DNA of 64,000 nucleotides from Kaistia sp. 32K (GTDB lineage Bacteria > Pseudomonadota > Alphaproteobacteria > Rhizobiales > Kaistiaceae), in the NCBI RefSeq assembly GCF_016629525.1, contig NZ_AP024269.1, positions 1,674,001-1,738,000 on the forward strand, in the 5' to 3' direction. Shown here in pieces: positions 43,960-52,836 of this stretch; position 1 is the stretch's first letter, and each line of letters begins with the position of its first letter. Made by a program: the position numbers and the translations under genes. The notes below the pieces were generated by a model. It was given only the letters and a program-made list of their open reading frames with translations. It did no database searches and was not told the DNA's origin.

Positions 43960-45849
43960 TCAGTCCGCCCCGACGGCCTCTTCATATTCCGCCGACATCT
44001 CCAGCCAGCTTTCTTCCCGTTCGCCTAGCGACTTGACCGCGTCCGAGCGCTGCTTGGCCAGCGTCGTCGCCTTGGCCGGATCCCTGACGTAGAGCTCCAC
44101 ATCGGCGAGCGCGGTGTCGAGCTTCTGAATCTCTTTCTGAAGCTTCTCCATCAAGGACTCGGTTTCCTTGATCTTTTTCCGGAGCGGCGCCAGCTCGGAA
44201 CGCTTGGCGGCGGATTCGCGGCGGCGATCCTGGGCCGAACTCTTGGCCGTCGCATCGCCGTCCGATTTGCCGTTGGAGGTGTCGGGGCCCTTCACGATCA
44301 GCTTGCGATAATCGTCCATGTCGCCGTCGAAATTCGACACCGTGCCGTCGGCGACCAGCAGCAGCCGGTCGACCGAGGCCTCGATCAGGTGGCGATCGTG
44401 GCTGATCAGGATGACAGCGCCCGGATAGTCGTTCAGCGCCTGCACGAGCGCCTCGCGGCTGTCGATGTCGAGATGGTTCGTCGGCTCGTCGAGGATCAGC
44501 AAGTTGGCGCCGCGGAAGGTGGCGATGCCGAGCAGCAGGCGCGCCCGCTCGCCGCCCGAAAGCTCGCGCGCCGGCGTATCCATCTTGGCGGTCGGAAAGC
44601 CCATGGCGCCGACGCGGGCGCGAACCTGCGCTTCGGTCGCGTCCGGCATCAGCATGCGGATGTGCTGCACGGCGGTTTCGGCCGGGCGCAGATCGTCGAG
44701 CTGGTGCTGGGCGAAGAAGGCGATGTCGAGCTTGTCGGCGCGCCGCATCGCGCCGGTGAGGTTGGGCAGGCGGCCGGCGAGCAGCTTGGCGAAGGTCGAC
44801 TTGCCGTTGCCGTTCGCGCCGAGCAGGCCGATGCGATCCTCGACGTCGATGCGGATGTCGAGCTTGCGCAGGATCGGCTTGCCTTCCTCGTAGCCGACGG
44901 AGGCGTTGTCGAGCGCGATGATCGGCGGCGCCAGGATCTTGGCCGGCGGCGGGAAGTAGAACGGCGTCACGTCGCTGTCGACGATGCCGGCGATCGGCTG
45001 CATTTTCTCCAGCGCCTTCATGCGCGACTGCGCCTGGCGGGCCTTGGACGCCTTGGCCTTGAAGCGGTCGACGAAGGCCTGCAGGTGCTTGCGCTGATCG
45101 TCCTGCTTCTTCTTCAATTTCAGCTGCAGCGCCTGCTTCTCGCGGCGCTGGCGGTCGAAACTGTCATAGCCGCCGCGATAGATCGTCAGCTTGCCCTGGT
45201 CGAGATGCACGATCAGGTCGACGGCGCGGTTCAGGAGGTCGCGGTCGTGGCTGATCAGGAACACGGTGTGCGGATAGCGCGCCACGTAGTTCTCGAGCCA
45301 CATCGTGCCTTCGAGGTCGAGATAGTTGGTCGGCTCGTCAAGAAGCAGCAAGTCGGGCTCGGCGAACAGCACGGCGGCAAGCGCCACGCGCATGCGCCAG
45401 CCGCCGGAAAAGGCGGAGCAGGGGCGAAGCTGCGCCTCGGCGTCGAAGCCGAGGCCGGCGAGGATGGTGCCGGCCCGCGCCTCGGCGGCATGGGAGCCGA
45501 TGTCGGTCAGGCGGATCTGGATCTCGGCGATGCGATGCGGGTCGGTGGCGTGCTCCGCCTCGTGGAGCAGCGCCGCGCGCTCCGTGTCGGCGGCAAGAAC
45601 GAAATCGATCAGCGATTGCTCGGTGCCCGGCGCTTCCTGCGCGACCTGGCCGATGCGAACGCCGCGCGGCAAGCCGATGGAGCCGCTCTCCGGCGCGATG
45701 TCGCCGGTGACTAGCTTGAACAGCGTCGTCTTGCCGGTGCCGTTGCGGCCGACGAAGCCGGCCTTGACTCCGTCGGGCAGGGCAATGGTCGCCCCCTCGA
45801 GGAGCGTACGGCCGGCGATGCGATAGGTGACTTCATTGACGTGCAGCAT
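43960..45849 (-). CDS. ABC-F family ATP-binding protein
   Basis: 629 residues with two ABC domains and no membrane segment: Walker A GRNGTGKTT (about 35-43) and GANGNGKST (about 343-351), Walker B LLLLDEPTNYLD and LLILDEPTNHLD, and signatures AFSGGWRMRVALAA and LSGGERARLLL. The ABC-F linker (about 240-270, KLKKKQDDQRKHLQAF) and a C-terminal coiled coil (about 530-629) are present, as in the Uup/YheS type. ABC-F proteins act on the ribosome E site or in DNA-related roles; which applies here is unknown. Convergent with holC. Confidence 0.93.
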   Translation of the reverse strand: MLHVNEVTYRIAGRTLLEGATIALPDGVKAGFVGRNGTGKTTLFKLVTGDIAPESGSIGLPRGVRIGQVAQEAPGTEQSLIDFVLAADTERAALLHEAEHATDPHRIAEIQIRLTDIGSHAAEARAGTILAGLGFDAEAQLRPCSAFSGGWRMRVALAAVLFAEPDLLLLDEPTNYLDLEGTMWLENYVARYPHTVFLISHDRDLLNRAVDLIVHLDQGKLTIYRGGYDSFDRQRREKQALQLKLKKKQDDQRKHLQAFVDRFKAKASKARQAQSRMKALEKMQPIAGIVDSDVTPFYFPPPAKILAPPIIALDNASVGYEEGKPILRKLDIRIDVEDRIGLLGANGNGKSTFAKLLAGRLPNLTGAMRRADKLDIAFFAQHQLDDLRPAETAVQHIRMLMPDATEAQVRARVGAMGFPTAKMDTPARELSGGERARLLLGIATFRGANLLILDEPTNHLDIDSREALVQALNDYPGAVILISHDRHLIEASVDRLLLVADGTVSNFDGDMDDYRKLIVKGPDTSNGKSDGDATAKSSAQDRRRESAAKRSELAPLRKKIKETESLMEKLQKEIQKLDTALADVELYVRDPAKATTLAKQRSDAVKSLGEREESWLEMSAEYEEAVGAD

Positions 45850-45917
45850 GGCCGGCTATGTGCCGTGCCTTGGCGCCGGACGCAAGCGCTGCCTCGTTGC
45901 CAAACGCGTGCGAACCG

Positions 45918-46742
45918 CTAGCGGCCGGCGATGTCGCGGACGATCAGCTCGGCGTGGTAGCTCGACAGCTCGTAGCAAAGGACGATTTCGTTCAGCGCCG
46001 GATCGTAGCTCGACGTCACCGTCCCGCAGCTCTTGGCGCGGATCGTCGGGGCCGGGGAGAGGGAGAAGTCGTGCGCCAGCCGTGTCGCCACTTCCTCCAG
46101 CACGCGATTGTCCTGCAGGATGGTCCGCTCGGCGATCTCGCCGCCGGCCGGCTCGTCATAGAACACGGCGATGGTCGATTGCGGCTGGCCGGCCGAACGG
46201 GCGAGCGGCTTAAGCCCCTCCGCCCAGAGCGCGCGCTTGCGCTGGTAGGTCGCGGCGCATTCGGCGCGAGCGGCGGGCGTCAGCGACGCGGCGTCCGCCA
46301 CGTCGGCAAAGTCCTTGCTGTCGGCGCCGACCATGTCGCAGACGATGCCGTTCGCCCGCTCGGCATCGAGCGAATGGCGATCCGGCAGGCCGGCGACATC
46401 GGGCTGGGCCGAAGCGGTCACGTGGCTGGAGAGCATCCAGCTGTCGACGGCGTCGACCAGGGTCTGGTCGCCGGCGCCGGTGCGCGGTTCCAACAGAATC
46501 ACGGCGGCGAAATCGTCAGCCGCCTGCTCGCCGCCATCCTGCTGGACGCCATAGCGCTGCATCATCATGTGGCCGGCCTGGTGATAGAGCGCGTAGACCG
46601 CGTTGCCGACGACGAAGTCGACGACCTCCGCCAGATGGGCGTCGTTGATCTCCTGCGGCGGCTCGGCCTGAATCGCCGGGGTCGCTGCCCGCGCGGCTGC
46701 AATCGGGAGAGCGAACGCGAGGAAGAGGGACCGCAGCAACAT
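45918..46742 (-). CDS. DUF4344 metallopeptidase-like protein with altered active-site motif
   Basis: 274 residues with a Sec signal peptide (LLRSLFLAFALPIAAARA) and the DUF4344 putative metallopeptidase domain. In family members the motif is HE-x-x-H; here the corresponding stretch LYHQAGHMMM has His54, Gln55 and His58, so the catalytic glutamate appears replaced. The downstream D/E-rich GGEQAADDFAAVILL motif, expected to provide the third ligand, is intact. This suggests a metal-binding but possibly inactive protein. Located between the ABC-F and DinB-family genes, all on the minus strand. Four cysteines occur (CDM, CAAT, CGT, LCYE). Confidence 0.8.
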   Translation of the reverse strand: MLLRSLFLAFALPIAAARAATPAIQAEPPQEINDAHLAEVVDFVVGNAVYALYHQAGHMMMQRYGVQQDGGEQAADDFAAVILLEPRTGAGDQTLVDAVDSWMLSSHVTASAQPDVAGLPDRHSLDAERANGIVCDMVGADSKDFADVADAASLTPAARAECAATYQRKRALWAEGLKPLARSAGQPQSTIAVFYDEPAGGEIAERTILQDNRVLEEVATRLAHDFSLSPAPTIRAKSCGTVTSSYDPALNEIVLCYELSSYHAELIVRDIAGR

Positions 46743-46880
46743 GGAGACTCGCAGCAACAAAGAACACGTTCTCAAAACGTGCGCTTCCGCCTTGGTTGAA
46801 TCAAGCGACCGACTTCACACCTCTCCGATATATTTGCGTGACCGGTTGCGCCTCGGCAGGACGCAATCCTGCTTATCCGG

Positions 46881-47396
46881 CTAGCTAAGTCCCAGGCCGC
46901 TCGCGCGTTGAAACTGGATCAGGTCGAGGCTGGCGCAGGCGTCGCGGCCGCCGATGCGGGTCAGGATGGCGGTCGCCTGGCCGCGATGATGGGTCTGGTG
47001 GTTGAAGAGATGGGCAAGCGCAGGGCCGAGCGGCTGGGTCACCGCGACCGGGGTGGTGACGGGCGTGTAGGTGAACAGGCCGGCGATATCCGCCTCGGTG
47101 AGCCCGTCCACATAGGCGACGATCCGCGCATCCTCGGCGGTGCGCAGCGCCGACAGCTCGCCGAGGTCCTCGGTCACCATCTCGTTCAGCGCCGTGTGCA
47201 GCGGGCCCGTGCCGGAGAAGCGGCGCAGCCAGATGCGGTCGGTGACGAGGAGGTGGTTCAGCGTGCCGCAGAGCGAGCCGAAGAAGGCGCCCTCGTCGGC
47301 ATGGAAGCGCTCCGGCGAAACGGCGCGCGCGGCCTCGTAGAGGCGCCCGTTGGCCCACGCGTTGTAGGCGGCGAACATTGCGAAATGCGGCTTCAT
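46881..47396 (-). CDS. DinB-family (YfiT-type) protein
   Basis: 171 residues. A four-helix-bundle protein of the DinB/YfiT metal-dependent transferase superfamily: N-terminal MFAAYNAWANGRLYEAARAVS, the metal histidine in CGTLNHLLVTDRIWLRRF and the C-terminal pair in LFNHQTHHRGQATAILTRIG. Members include mycothiol/bacillithiol-dependent transferases and many uncharacterised ones; substrate here is unknown. The start ATG 47396 is chosen; the frame is open upstream across the ndk gene on the other strand and is noncoding there. Confidence 0.88.
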   Translation of the reverse strand: MKPHFAMFAAYNAWANGRLYEAARAVSPERFHADEGAFFGSLCGTLNHLLVTDRIWLRRFSGTGPLHTALNEMVTEDLGELSALRTAEDARIVAYVDGLTEADIAGLFTYTPVTTPVAVTQPLGPALAHLFNHQTHHRGQATAILTRIGGRDACASLDLIQFQRASGLGLS

Positions 47397-47495
47397 GGCC
47401 CAGCTCCCGTTCCCGTCGCGAAACCGTCGCGTTCGGCAGGTCAGTATGCCTGACGTTTTTAAGCCCCGACAGTGTTGCTGACAGGGTTCGCGCCC

Positions 47496-47524
47496 TTGCC
47501 GGGTCGGGGCGGCGAGGCTATACA
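47496..47524 (+). promoter_or_regulatory. Sigma-70-type promoter upstream of ndk
   Basis: TTGCCG at 47496-47501 and TATACA at 47519-47524 are separated by 17 bases, a good -35/-10 arrangement, about 40 bases before the ndk start codon. Confidence 0.55.
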
Positions 47525-47564
47525 GCGCCACCCATTTACCCAAATCGAAACGACAGGACCGAAC

Positions 47565-47987
47565 ATGGCGATCGAACGCACCTTCTCGATGATCAAGCCC
47601 GACGCGACCAAGCGTAACCTGACCGGCAAGATCACCGCCAAGCTGGAAGACGCCGGCCTGCGCGTCGTCGCTTCCAAGCGCGTCTGGATGTCCCGCGCCC
47701 AGGCCGAGGGCTTCTACGCCGTCCACAAGGAGCGTCCCTTCTTCGGCGAGCTGGTCGAGACGATGACCGCTGGCCCGACCGTCGTGCAGGTCCTGGAAGG
47801 CGAAGGCGCCATCCTGAAGAACCGCGAAGTCATGGGCGCGACCAACCCGGCCAACGCCGATGCCGGCACGATCCGCAAGGAGTTCGCGCTCTCGATCGGC
47901 GAGAACTCGGTGCACGGTTCGGACGCCCCGGAGACGGCAGCGCAGGAAATCGCCTACTGGTTCTCGGGCGTCGAGCTCGTCGGCTAA
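47565..47987 (+). CDS. ndk: Nucleoside-diphosphate kinase
   Basis: Equilibrates nucleoside di- and triphosphates via a phospho-histidine. 140 residues with the catalytic His117 in [11 protein letters not shown], and KPDATKRN near the start. AGGA precedes ATG 47565. Flanked by a promoter upstream and a strong terminator downstream, hence monocistronic. Confidence 0.98.
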   Translation: MAIERTFSMIKPDATKRNLTGKITAKLEDAGLRVVASKRVWMSRAQAEGFYAVHKERPFFGELVETMTAGPTVVQVLEGEGAILKNREVMGATNPANADAGTIRKEFALSIGENSVHGSDAPETAAQEIAYWFSGVELVG

Positions 47988-48013
47988 TCCGCCGAAGCTT
48001 CTGTATTTAAGAA

Positions 48014-48046
48014 ATGGCCGGGCTCGTCCCGGCCATTTTTGTTTTT
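48014..48046 (+). terminator. Rho-independent terminator of ndk
   Basis: A perfect 9-bp stem (48014-48022 / 48028-48036, loop CTCGT) is followed by TTTTGTTTTT. It lies 27 bases after the ndk stop. Confidence 0.93.
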
Positions 48047-48053
48047 GGGGCTT

Positions 48054-48303
48054 CGCCTCTCCCTGAGGAGACCTTCGCGCAACGCCGCCTTCATCGCGCT
48101 GATCGGATCTTGCCACCCTCCGCCGTCATCCCGGCGAAGGCCGGGATCCATACACACAGGCCTGTGGCCGATAGGCTGAGCCGAGCTTTCCTGGTCGGTG
48201 TCTATGGGCCCCGGCCTCCGCCGGGGCGACGGCGCGCTGCCCATAGGCCATCGACCGCATGGCGACCATCGGTGCTTTGCAATGGTTTCCTGAGGGAGAG
48301 GTG
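48054..48303. repeat. MITE-like 250-bp repeat, copy 2
   Basis: Ends 48054-48073 and 48284-48303 match as inverted repeats at 17 of 20 positions. The interior aligns along its length with copy 1 at 19445-19693, including the CGTCATCCCGGC core and the GGGCCCCGGCCTCCGCCGGGGC hairpin. It starts eight bases after the ndk terminator and fills the gap (47988-48315) up to the convergent GST gene. Confidence 0.8.
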
Positions 48304-48315
48304 AAGGGCGCAGCC

Positions 48316-48936
48316 TCAGCTCAACGGTATCGCGACGACCTTGGCGTAGGCGGGCCGCGCCAGCAGCCTTTCATGCCATCTGGCGAGATGCGGCAGGTCC
48401 GGTCGCTCGATCGGCATGGCGAACCAGGCATAGGCGAGGCAGCCGAGCGGGATGTCGCCCATGCCGAAGGCCTCGCCCGACAGATAGGGGCGCTCGGCGA
48501 GGGCGCGATCCGCGATGGCGAGCAGTGTGGAGCATTTCTGCCGGCTGGCTTCGATCACCGCCATGTCGCGTCGTTCGGCCGGCGTGCGCACCATGCCCCA
48601 GAACACGTCGCGAAACGGCGGTGCGAAGGCGGCGGTCGTCCAGTCCATCCAGCGGTCGGCGCTGGCGCGCTCCGCGATGTCGCGCGGCCACAGCGTGCCG
48701 TCGGCATAGCGGGCGGCGAGATAGCGAACGATCGCGTTCGATTCCCACAGCACGATGTCGCCGTCGCGGATCGTCGGCACCAGCCCGTTCGGGTTCATCG
48801 CTCGATAGGCGGGATCGGCGGTGACGCCGAAGGCGCCGCCGGCCGGGATCGACTCATAGGCGAGGCCGATCTCCTCGGCGCACCAGAGCACCTTCTTGAC
48901 GTTGCTCGAATTGTTGCGGCCCCAGATCGTCAGCAT
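48316..48936 (-). CDS. Glutathione S-transferase family protein
   Basis: 206 residues: thioredoxin-like N domain starting MLTIWGRNNSSNVKKVLWC with Ser/Asn in the catalytic region, the conserved cis-proline segment NPNGLVPTI, ESNAIVRYLAARYA, then an all-helical C domain with the conserved GMGDIPLGCLAYAWFAMP N-capping motif. Detoxification or redox role, substrate unknown. Monocistronic. Confidence 0.9.
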   Translation of the reverse strand: MLTIWGRNNSSNVKKVLWCAEEIGLAYESIPAGGAFGVTADPAYRAMNPNGLVPTIRDGDIVLWESNAIVRYLAARYADGTLWPRDIAERASADRWMDWTTAAFAPPFRDVFWGMVRTPAERRDMAVIEASRQKCSTLLAIADRALAERPYLSGEAFGMGDIPLGCLAYAWFAMPIERPDLPHLARWHERLLARPAYAKVVAIPLS

Positions 48937-48981
48937 GCGGCATTCCTCCGGGCGCAGAATCCTAACCGATGCGCCGTGTGG

Positions 48982-49644
48982 TCAGATCTCGTCCAGAAAT
49001 TCGTCATAGAAGCGGCGGAGGCGATCCTGCCGCAGTGTCGCCAGCTTGCGTCCGGCCTCGGTCTGGAAGCCGCCAGCGAGCTTGAAGAGCTTGTTGTCGA
49101 AATGGTCGAGCGCGAAGCGCGCGTCGGCAAGGGGACGGGCGGTCGCCTGCGGATCCCGCGGGTCGTAGAGCCCGCTGCCCATCCGGCCGGCGATGTAGAA
49201 GCAGCGCGCCACGCCGACCATGCCGATCGCGTCGAGGCGGTCGGCGTCCTGCAGGATGCGCGCCTCCAGCGTTTCCGGCGCGATGCCGGCGGAGAAGCTG
49301 TGCGCCTCGACCGCGTGGGCGACGGCGGCAATACGCGGCCCATCCCAGCCGAGTCCCTCAAGGATCCCGGCCGCCTTGCGGGCCGCCAGCCGGGAGGCCT
49401 GCGGGCGCATCGGGTCGTTCTTCTCGACGGTGACGCAGTCATGCAGCAGCGTCGCGGCGGCCAGGACCTCGCCGTCGCCGCCTTCCGCCGCGTGGATGGT
49501 GGCGGCGTTCTTCCAGACGCGCTGGAGATGGGCGATGTCGTGCGAGCCGTCGTCGCCTTCGGTGGCGTGCGGCAGCAGGCTCTCGGCCAAGGCCTCATGC
49601 GGCGCGAAGGCGCCGCCGGGCCGGTCACTCGGGGAATGGCTCAA
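48982..49644 (-). CDS. HD-domain (YedJ-like) phosphohydrolase
   Basis: 220 residues with an HD metal-binding domain: HDIAHLQRVWKNA and LLHDCVTVEKNDP hold the first His and the HD pair, and DADRLDAIGMVGVARCF the downstream Asp. YedJ-like members are assumed to hydrolyse phosphorylated nucleotides or related compounds; substrate unknown. No ATG lies before the domain. The TTG at 49644 is the only suitable start; it overlaps the TGA of moaE by four bases (TTGA), so translation is likely coupled to moaE. Confidence 0.78.
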   Translation of the reverse strand: MSHSPSDRPGGAFAPHEALAESLLPHATEGDDGSHDIAHLQRVWKNAATIHAAEGGDGEVLAAATLLHDCVTVEKNDPMRPQASRLAARKAAGILEGLGWDGPRIAAVAHAVEAHSFSAGIAPETLEARILQDADRLDAIGMVGVARCFYIAGRMGSGLYDPRDPQATARPLADARFALDHFDNKLFKLAGGFQTEAGRKLATLRQDRLRRFYDEFLDEI

Positions 49645-50105
49645 TCGGAGTTGTTCCAGCGCTCTTCGGCCTGGTCGTCCGAGGATTTGGCGTCGACCCA
49701 GGCGACCGCGCCGGAAGCGGTATGCTCCTTCTTCCAGAAGGGCGCATGGGTCTTGAGGAAATCCATAATGAACTCGGCCGATTCGAAGGCGGCGTGCCGG
49801 TGCCGCGAGGCGGTGACCACCAGCACGATGACCTCGCCCGGCTTCACCTTGCCGTGCCGGTGAAGGACGGTGACGTCGGTGATCTCCCACCGCTTGGCCG
49901 CCTGCTCGGCGATGCGGGACACCTCCGCCTCGGCCATGCCGGGATAGTGTTCGAGCTCGAGCGCTTCGAGCCGGCCGTCCTCGTCGCGGCAGAGGCCGGT
50001 GAAGGTGACGACGGCGCCGATATCGCCACGACCCGTCGTCACACGCTCGATCTCGGCCGTGATGTCGAGCGGCTCGGAAACGATGGCGACGCGGGTCTTG
50101 GCCAT
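49641..50105 (-). CDS. moaE: Molybdopterin synthase catalytic subunit MoaE
   Basis: 154 residues. Inserts two sulphurs into precursor Z to give molybdopterin, with MoaD as sulphur donor. Family motifs: GAVVTFTGLCRDEDG, YPGMAE, VLHRHGKVKPGEVIV and the lysine-rich APFWKKEH catalytic segment. Adjacent to moaD (6-base gap). Its stop overlaps the HD-domain gene. Confidence 0.95.
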   Translation of the reverse strand: MAKTRVAIVSEPLDITAEIERVTTGRGDIGAVVTFTGLCRDEDGRLEALELEHYPGMAEAEVSRIAEQAAKRWEITDVTVLHRHGKVKPGEVIVLVVTASRHRHAAFESAEFIMDFLKTHAPFWKKEHTASGAVAWVDAKSSDDQAEERWNNSD

Positions 50106-50111
50106 GGCGAC

Positions 50112-50363
50112 CTAGCCTCCCGTCATCGGGGGAAACAGGGCGACCTCGCGCACACCGGTCAGCGGAGCATCGTGATCGGCATGGTCATGGTCGAGCGCCA
50201 CGCGGATCGCGGTCGGCTCCGCCAGGGCGTATTCATAAGTCTCGCCGCGCGTGCGCAGCCAGCCCAGCAGATCGCCGACCGTCTCGACGCCCTCGGGCGG
50301 CGCGACGGTCTCCTCGGCCGTGCCGATCCGCTCGCGCACCCAGGCGAAATAGACGAGCTTCAC
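50112..50363 (-). CDS. moaD: Molybdopterin synthase sulphur-carrier subunit MoaD
   Basis: 83 residues, ubiquitin-like, with the C-terminal Gly-Gly (FPPMTGG) that is thiocarboxylated. Start is GTG 50363 (VKLVYFAWVRERIG) overlapping the TGA of pgsA by four bases. It has an unusual His/Asp run DHDHADHD near residue 60, within the loop that precedes the last strand. Shares the operon pgsA-moaD-moaE. Confidence 0.9.
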   Translation of the reverse strand: MKLVYFAWVRERIGTAEETVAPPEGVETVGDLLGWLRTRGETYEYALAEPTAIRVALDHDHADHDAPLTGVREVALFPPMTGG

Positions 50364-50971
50364 GGCTCTTCCTCCAGGATGTGGCCGAGGCCCGCCCGGA
50401 AATAGTCGTAGCCGGTGTAGAGCGTGACGAGGGCGGAGATCCACAGCAGCACGATGCCGATCAGCGTCGTGTAGGCGAAATGGACGTCTCCGGCCGGGCC
50501 TGCGAGCAGGAAGCCGATGGAGACCATCTGCAACGCCGTCTTCCACTTGGCGAGGCGCGAGACGGGCACGCTGACGCGGAGTTCCGCCAGATATTCGCGC
50601 AGGCCAGAGACGAGGATCTCGCGCGACAGGATGATCAGCGCCGCCCAGAGCGACAGGCCATCGATCGTGCGCTCGAAGACGAGCGCCAGCAGGCAGGCGG
50701 AGACCAGCAGCTTGTCGGCGATCGGATCGAGCATGCGCCCGAGCGAGGATTGCTGCTTCCAGATCCGGGCCAGGTAGCCATCGAGATAGTCGGTGATGCT
50801 GGCGAGGATGAAGAGCGCGAGCGCGATCCATCGCCACGTATCCTTGCCGCCCACGACGCAGAAGACGACGAGGGGAACCGCCAGGATGCGGCCATAGGTC
50901 AGGATGTTCGGGAGCGAAAGCAGAAGCGCCCGCTGCGGCCGTCTGACGTCGAAGGTGCGAAGCTCGCTCAT
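50360..50971 (-). CDS. pgsA: CDP-diacylglycerol-glycerol-3-phosphate 3-phosphatidyltransferase
   Basis: Integral membrane enzyme giving phosphatidylglycerol phosphate. 203 residues, about six helices, and the CDP-alcohol phosphatidyltransferase motif D-x2-D-G-x2-A-R-x8-G-x3-D-x3-D is complete in TDYLDGYLARIWKQQSSLGR MLDPIADK-like sequence. Start ATG 50971 (MSELRTFDV). Overlaps moaD. In Rhizobiales the usual preceding gene is uvrC, which here lies 6.6 kb away. Confidence 0.93.
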   Translation of the reverse strand: MSELRTFDVRRPQRALLLSLPNILTYGRILAVPLVVFCVVGGKDTWRWIALALFILASITDYLDGYLARIWKQQSSLGRMLDPIADKLLVSACLLALVFERTIDGLSLWAALIILSREILVSGLREYLAELRVSVPVSRLAKWKTALQMVSIGFLLAGPAGDVHFAYTTLIGIVLLWISALVTLYTGYDYFRAGLGHILEEEP

Positions 50972-51206
50972 ATCCGTCCTTGAACCCTCACCCTCATATT
51001 GCATCCGGGCCAGCCCCTGCCAAGGGTGGCTCGGAAAAGAGAGGACCGATTGAAGTTGGCCAGGAAACTGGCGTGACGATGCGATGCCGACACGGCGTTC
51101 GCGGGAATCGGCTACATGATATCCCGTCCGGCGGCGGTGTCGCCATGGCGATGCGGCCGGGGGCTGCAAACAATCGGCGAATGCCGACCAAAGGGGGAAG
51201 ACGGAC

Positions 51207-51572
51207 ATGCGCGCCTGGTTGGAGCATCTCATTGCGGCGAGCCGCTGGTCGGCCTCGGGCGTCGCGATCCTGTTCCGGGGCGAGATGGCCGCCCGGATGG
51301 AGCTGGCGGCTGCCGTCGCCGCGTTTGCCTGGATCGTCTTTCTCGGCCGTTCGCTGGCCGAGATCGGCGTTTACCTGATGCTCGCCTTCGCGACGTTTTC
51401 GGTCGAGGCGCTGAATACCGCGATCGAGGAGATCGTCGACCGCGTTTCGCCCGAGCGTTCCGAATTCGCGCGCCGCGCCAAGGATCTCGGCTCTGCCGCG
51501 GTGATGTTCATGCTGCTGGGAACCGGCATCTATGTCGCGATCCTGACGATTGCCACGCTGCTTGGCCGCTGA
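51207..51572 (+). CDS. dgkA: Diacylglycerol kinase
   Basis: 121 residues with three membrane helices; recycles diacylglycerol to phosphatidic acid. The catalytic motif is ALNTAIEEIVDR with EFARRAKDLGSAAVM following, and the conserved Glu in an N-terminal RGEMAARME segment. AGGGGGAAG precedes the ATG. Divergent from pgsA, with 235 bases between; functional link through phospholipid metabolism. Confidence 0.93.
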   Translation: MRAWLEHLIAASRWSASGVAILFRGEMAARMELAAAVAAFAWIVFLGRSLAEIGVYLMLAFATFSVEALNTAIEEIVDRVSPERSEFARRAKDLGSAAVMFMLLGTGIYVAILTIATLLGR

Positions 51573-51653
51573 GCCCCTCTTCGCGCCGGGTTGGCAGGAC
51601 CGCATCGTCCCGCTATGTGTGCCGGCCAATGTACCCGATCTGAAGGTTCGACC

Positions 51654-51905
51654 ATGACCGACACGCTGCCCGATCGCCTCTCGAACGATCCGAAGAGCCC
51701 TTTCCATGACGAGGCCCTGCTGGAGCGCGGCGTCGGCATCCGCTTCAACGGCGTCGAGAAGACCAATGTCGAAGAGTATTGCATCAGCGAAGGCTGGGTC
51801 CGCGTTGCCGCCGGCAAGGCGCGCGATCGCTTCGGCAACCCGCTGACGATCAAGCTGAAGGGCGTCGTCGAGGCCTATCTGCACGACGCCAAGGACGGCG
51901 AGTAG
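51654..51905 (+). CDS. DUF3297 family protein
   Basis: 83 residues from ATG 51654; MTDTLPDRLSNDPKSPFHDEALLERGVGIRFNG with the conserved core EEYCISEGWVRVAAGKARDRFGNPLTIKLKG fits DUF3297, a small alphaproteobacterial family of unknown function. A basic RNA/DNA-binding role is possible but unproven. Downstream of dgkA by 81 bases. Confidence 0.85.
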   Translation: MTDTLPDRLSNDPKSPFHDEALLERGVGIRFNGVEKTNVEEYCISEGWVRVAAGKARDRFGNPLTIKLKGVVEAYLHDAKDGE

Positions 51906-51924
51906 TCAAGGGATCGGCGCGGCC

Positions 51925-52689
51925 TCAGGCCGCGTCGTCCTCCGGCGGCTCCTCCGCCTTGGCCCGCTCCGCCAGCCCATGGCCGAGCGCCACGCGCTCG
52001 TCGAAGACGAAGCATTCTCCCTGCCACAGGCTTTCTTCCGGCGGGATCGTCTCGAGATATTTGAGGATGCCGCCCTTCAGGTGGAACACCTCGGCGAAGC
52101 CCTGCGACAGCAGGTAGGAACTCGCCTTCTCGCAGCGGATGCCGCCGGTGCAGAACATCGCGACCTTCTTGTTTTTGGCCGGATCGAGCGTACGGCTGAC
52201 GAAATCCGGGAACTGCGAGAATTTCCGCGTTTCCGGATCGAGCGCCCGCTCGAACGTGCCGATCTTCACCTCGAAGCGGTTGCGGGTGTCGACGACGATC
52301 ACGTCGGGATCCGAGATCAGCGCGTTCCAGTCCTCTGCCGCGACATAGGTGCCGACCTGCTTCGTCGGATCGACCTGCGGCTGCGCCAGGGTGACGATCT
52401 CCTTCTTCAGCCGTATCTTCAGCCGCTTGAACGGCATTTCCGCCGCGCCGGAGAATTTCAGCTCGAGATTGTCGAGCCGGCCGTCGAAGAGCGGGCCGGT
52501 CGTCAGCGCGGCGATCACCGCGTCGATCGCTTCGTCCGTGCCGGCGATCGTGCCGTTGATGCCCTCGGGCGCCAGCAGCAGCGTGCCGCGAATCCCGAGC
52601 GTTTCGCAGAGCTCGAGCAGCGGGGCGCGCAGCGCTTCGAAGTCCGGAAGAGCGGCGAATTGATAGAGGGCGGCAACCTTGTATGTCAT
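51925..52689 (-). CDS. trhO: tRNA uridine(34) hydroxylase TrhO (rhodanese-like, YceA)
   Basis: Rhodanese-domain enzyme that installs 5-hydroxyuridine at wobble position 34 of certain tRNAs. 254 residues: ferredoxin-like N domain ([15 protein letters not shown]) and a rhodanese domain with Cys180 in CTGGIRCEK. Start ATG 52689. Convergent with the DUF3297 gene (19-base gap). Confidence 0.93.
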   Translation of the reverse strand: MTYKVAALYQFAALPDFEALRAPLLELCETLGIRGTLLLAPEGINGTIAGTDEAIDAVIAALTTGPLFDGRLDNLELKFSGAAEMPFKRLKIRLKKEIVTLAQPQVDPTKQVGTYVAAEDWNALISDPDVIVVDTRNRFEVKIGTFERALDPETRKFSQFPDFVSRTLDPAKNKKVAMFCTGGIRCEKASSYLLSQGFAEVFHLKGGILKYLETIPPEESLWQGECFVFDERVALGHGLAERAKAEEPPEDDAA

Positions 52690-52836
52690 GGCGCGAGCCA
52701 ATAGCACGCCGGCCGGATTGCGCAAATCGTCACTGGCCGCAGTTTTGCCCTCAACAAATCAGGCATGAGACCCTACATCATACCTGCGGGGGCCTGAAAA
52801 GGACCCGGGTAATTTACGTAGGGAGAAGGAACTCAC

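Noticed and set aside
47397..48116. N-terminal extension of the DinB-family gene across ndk
   Set aside because: Antisense to ndk; ATG 47396 starts the family fold.
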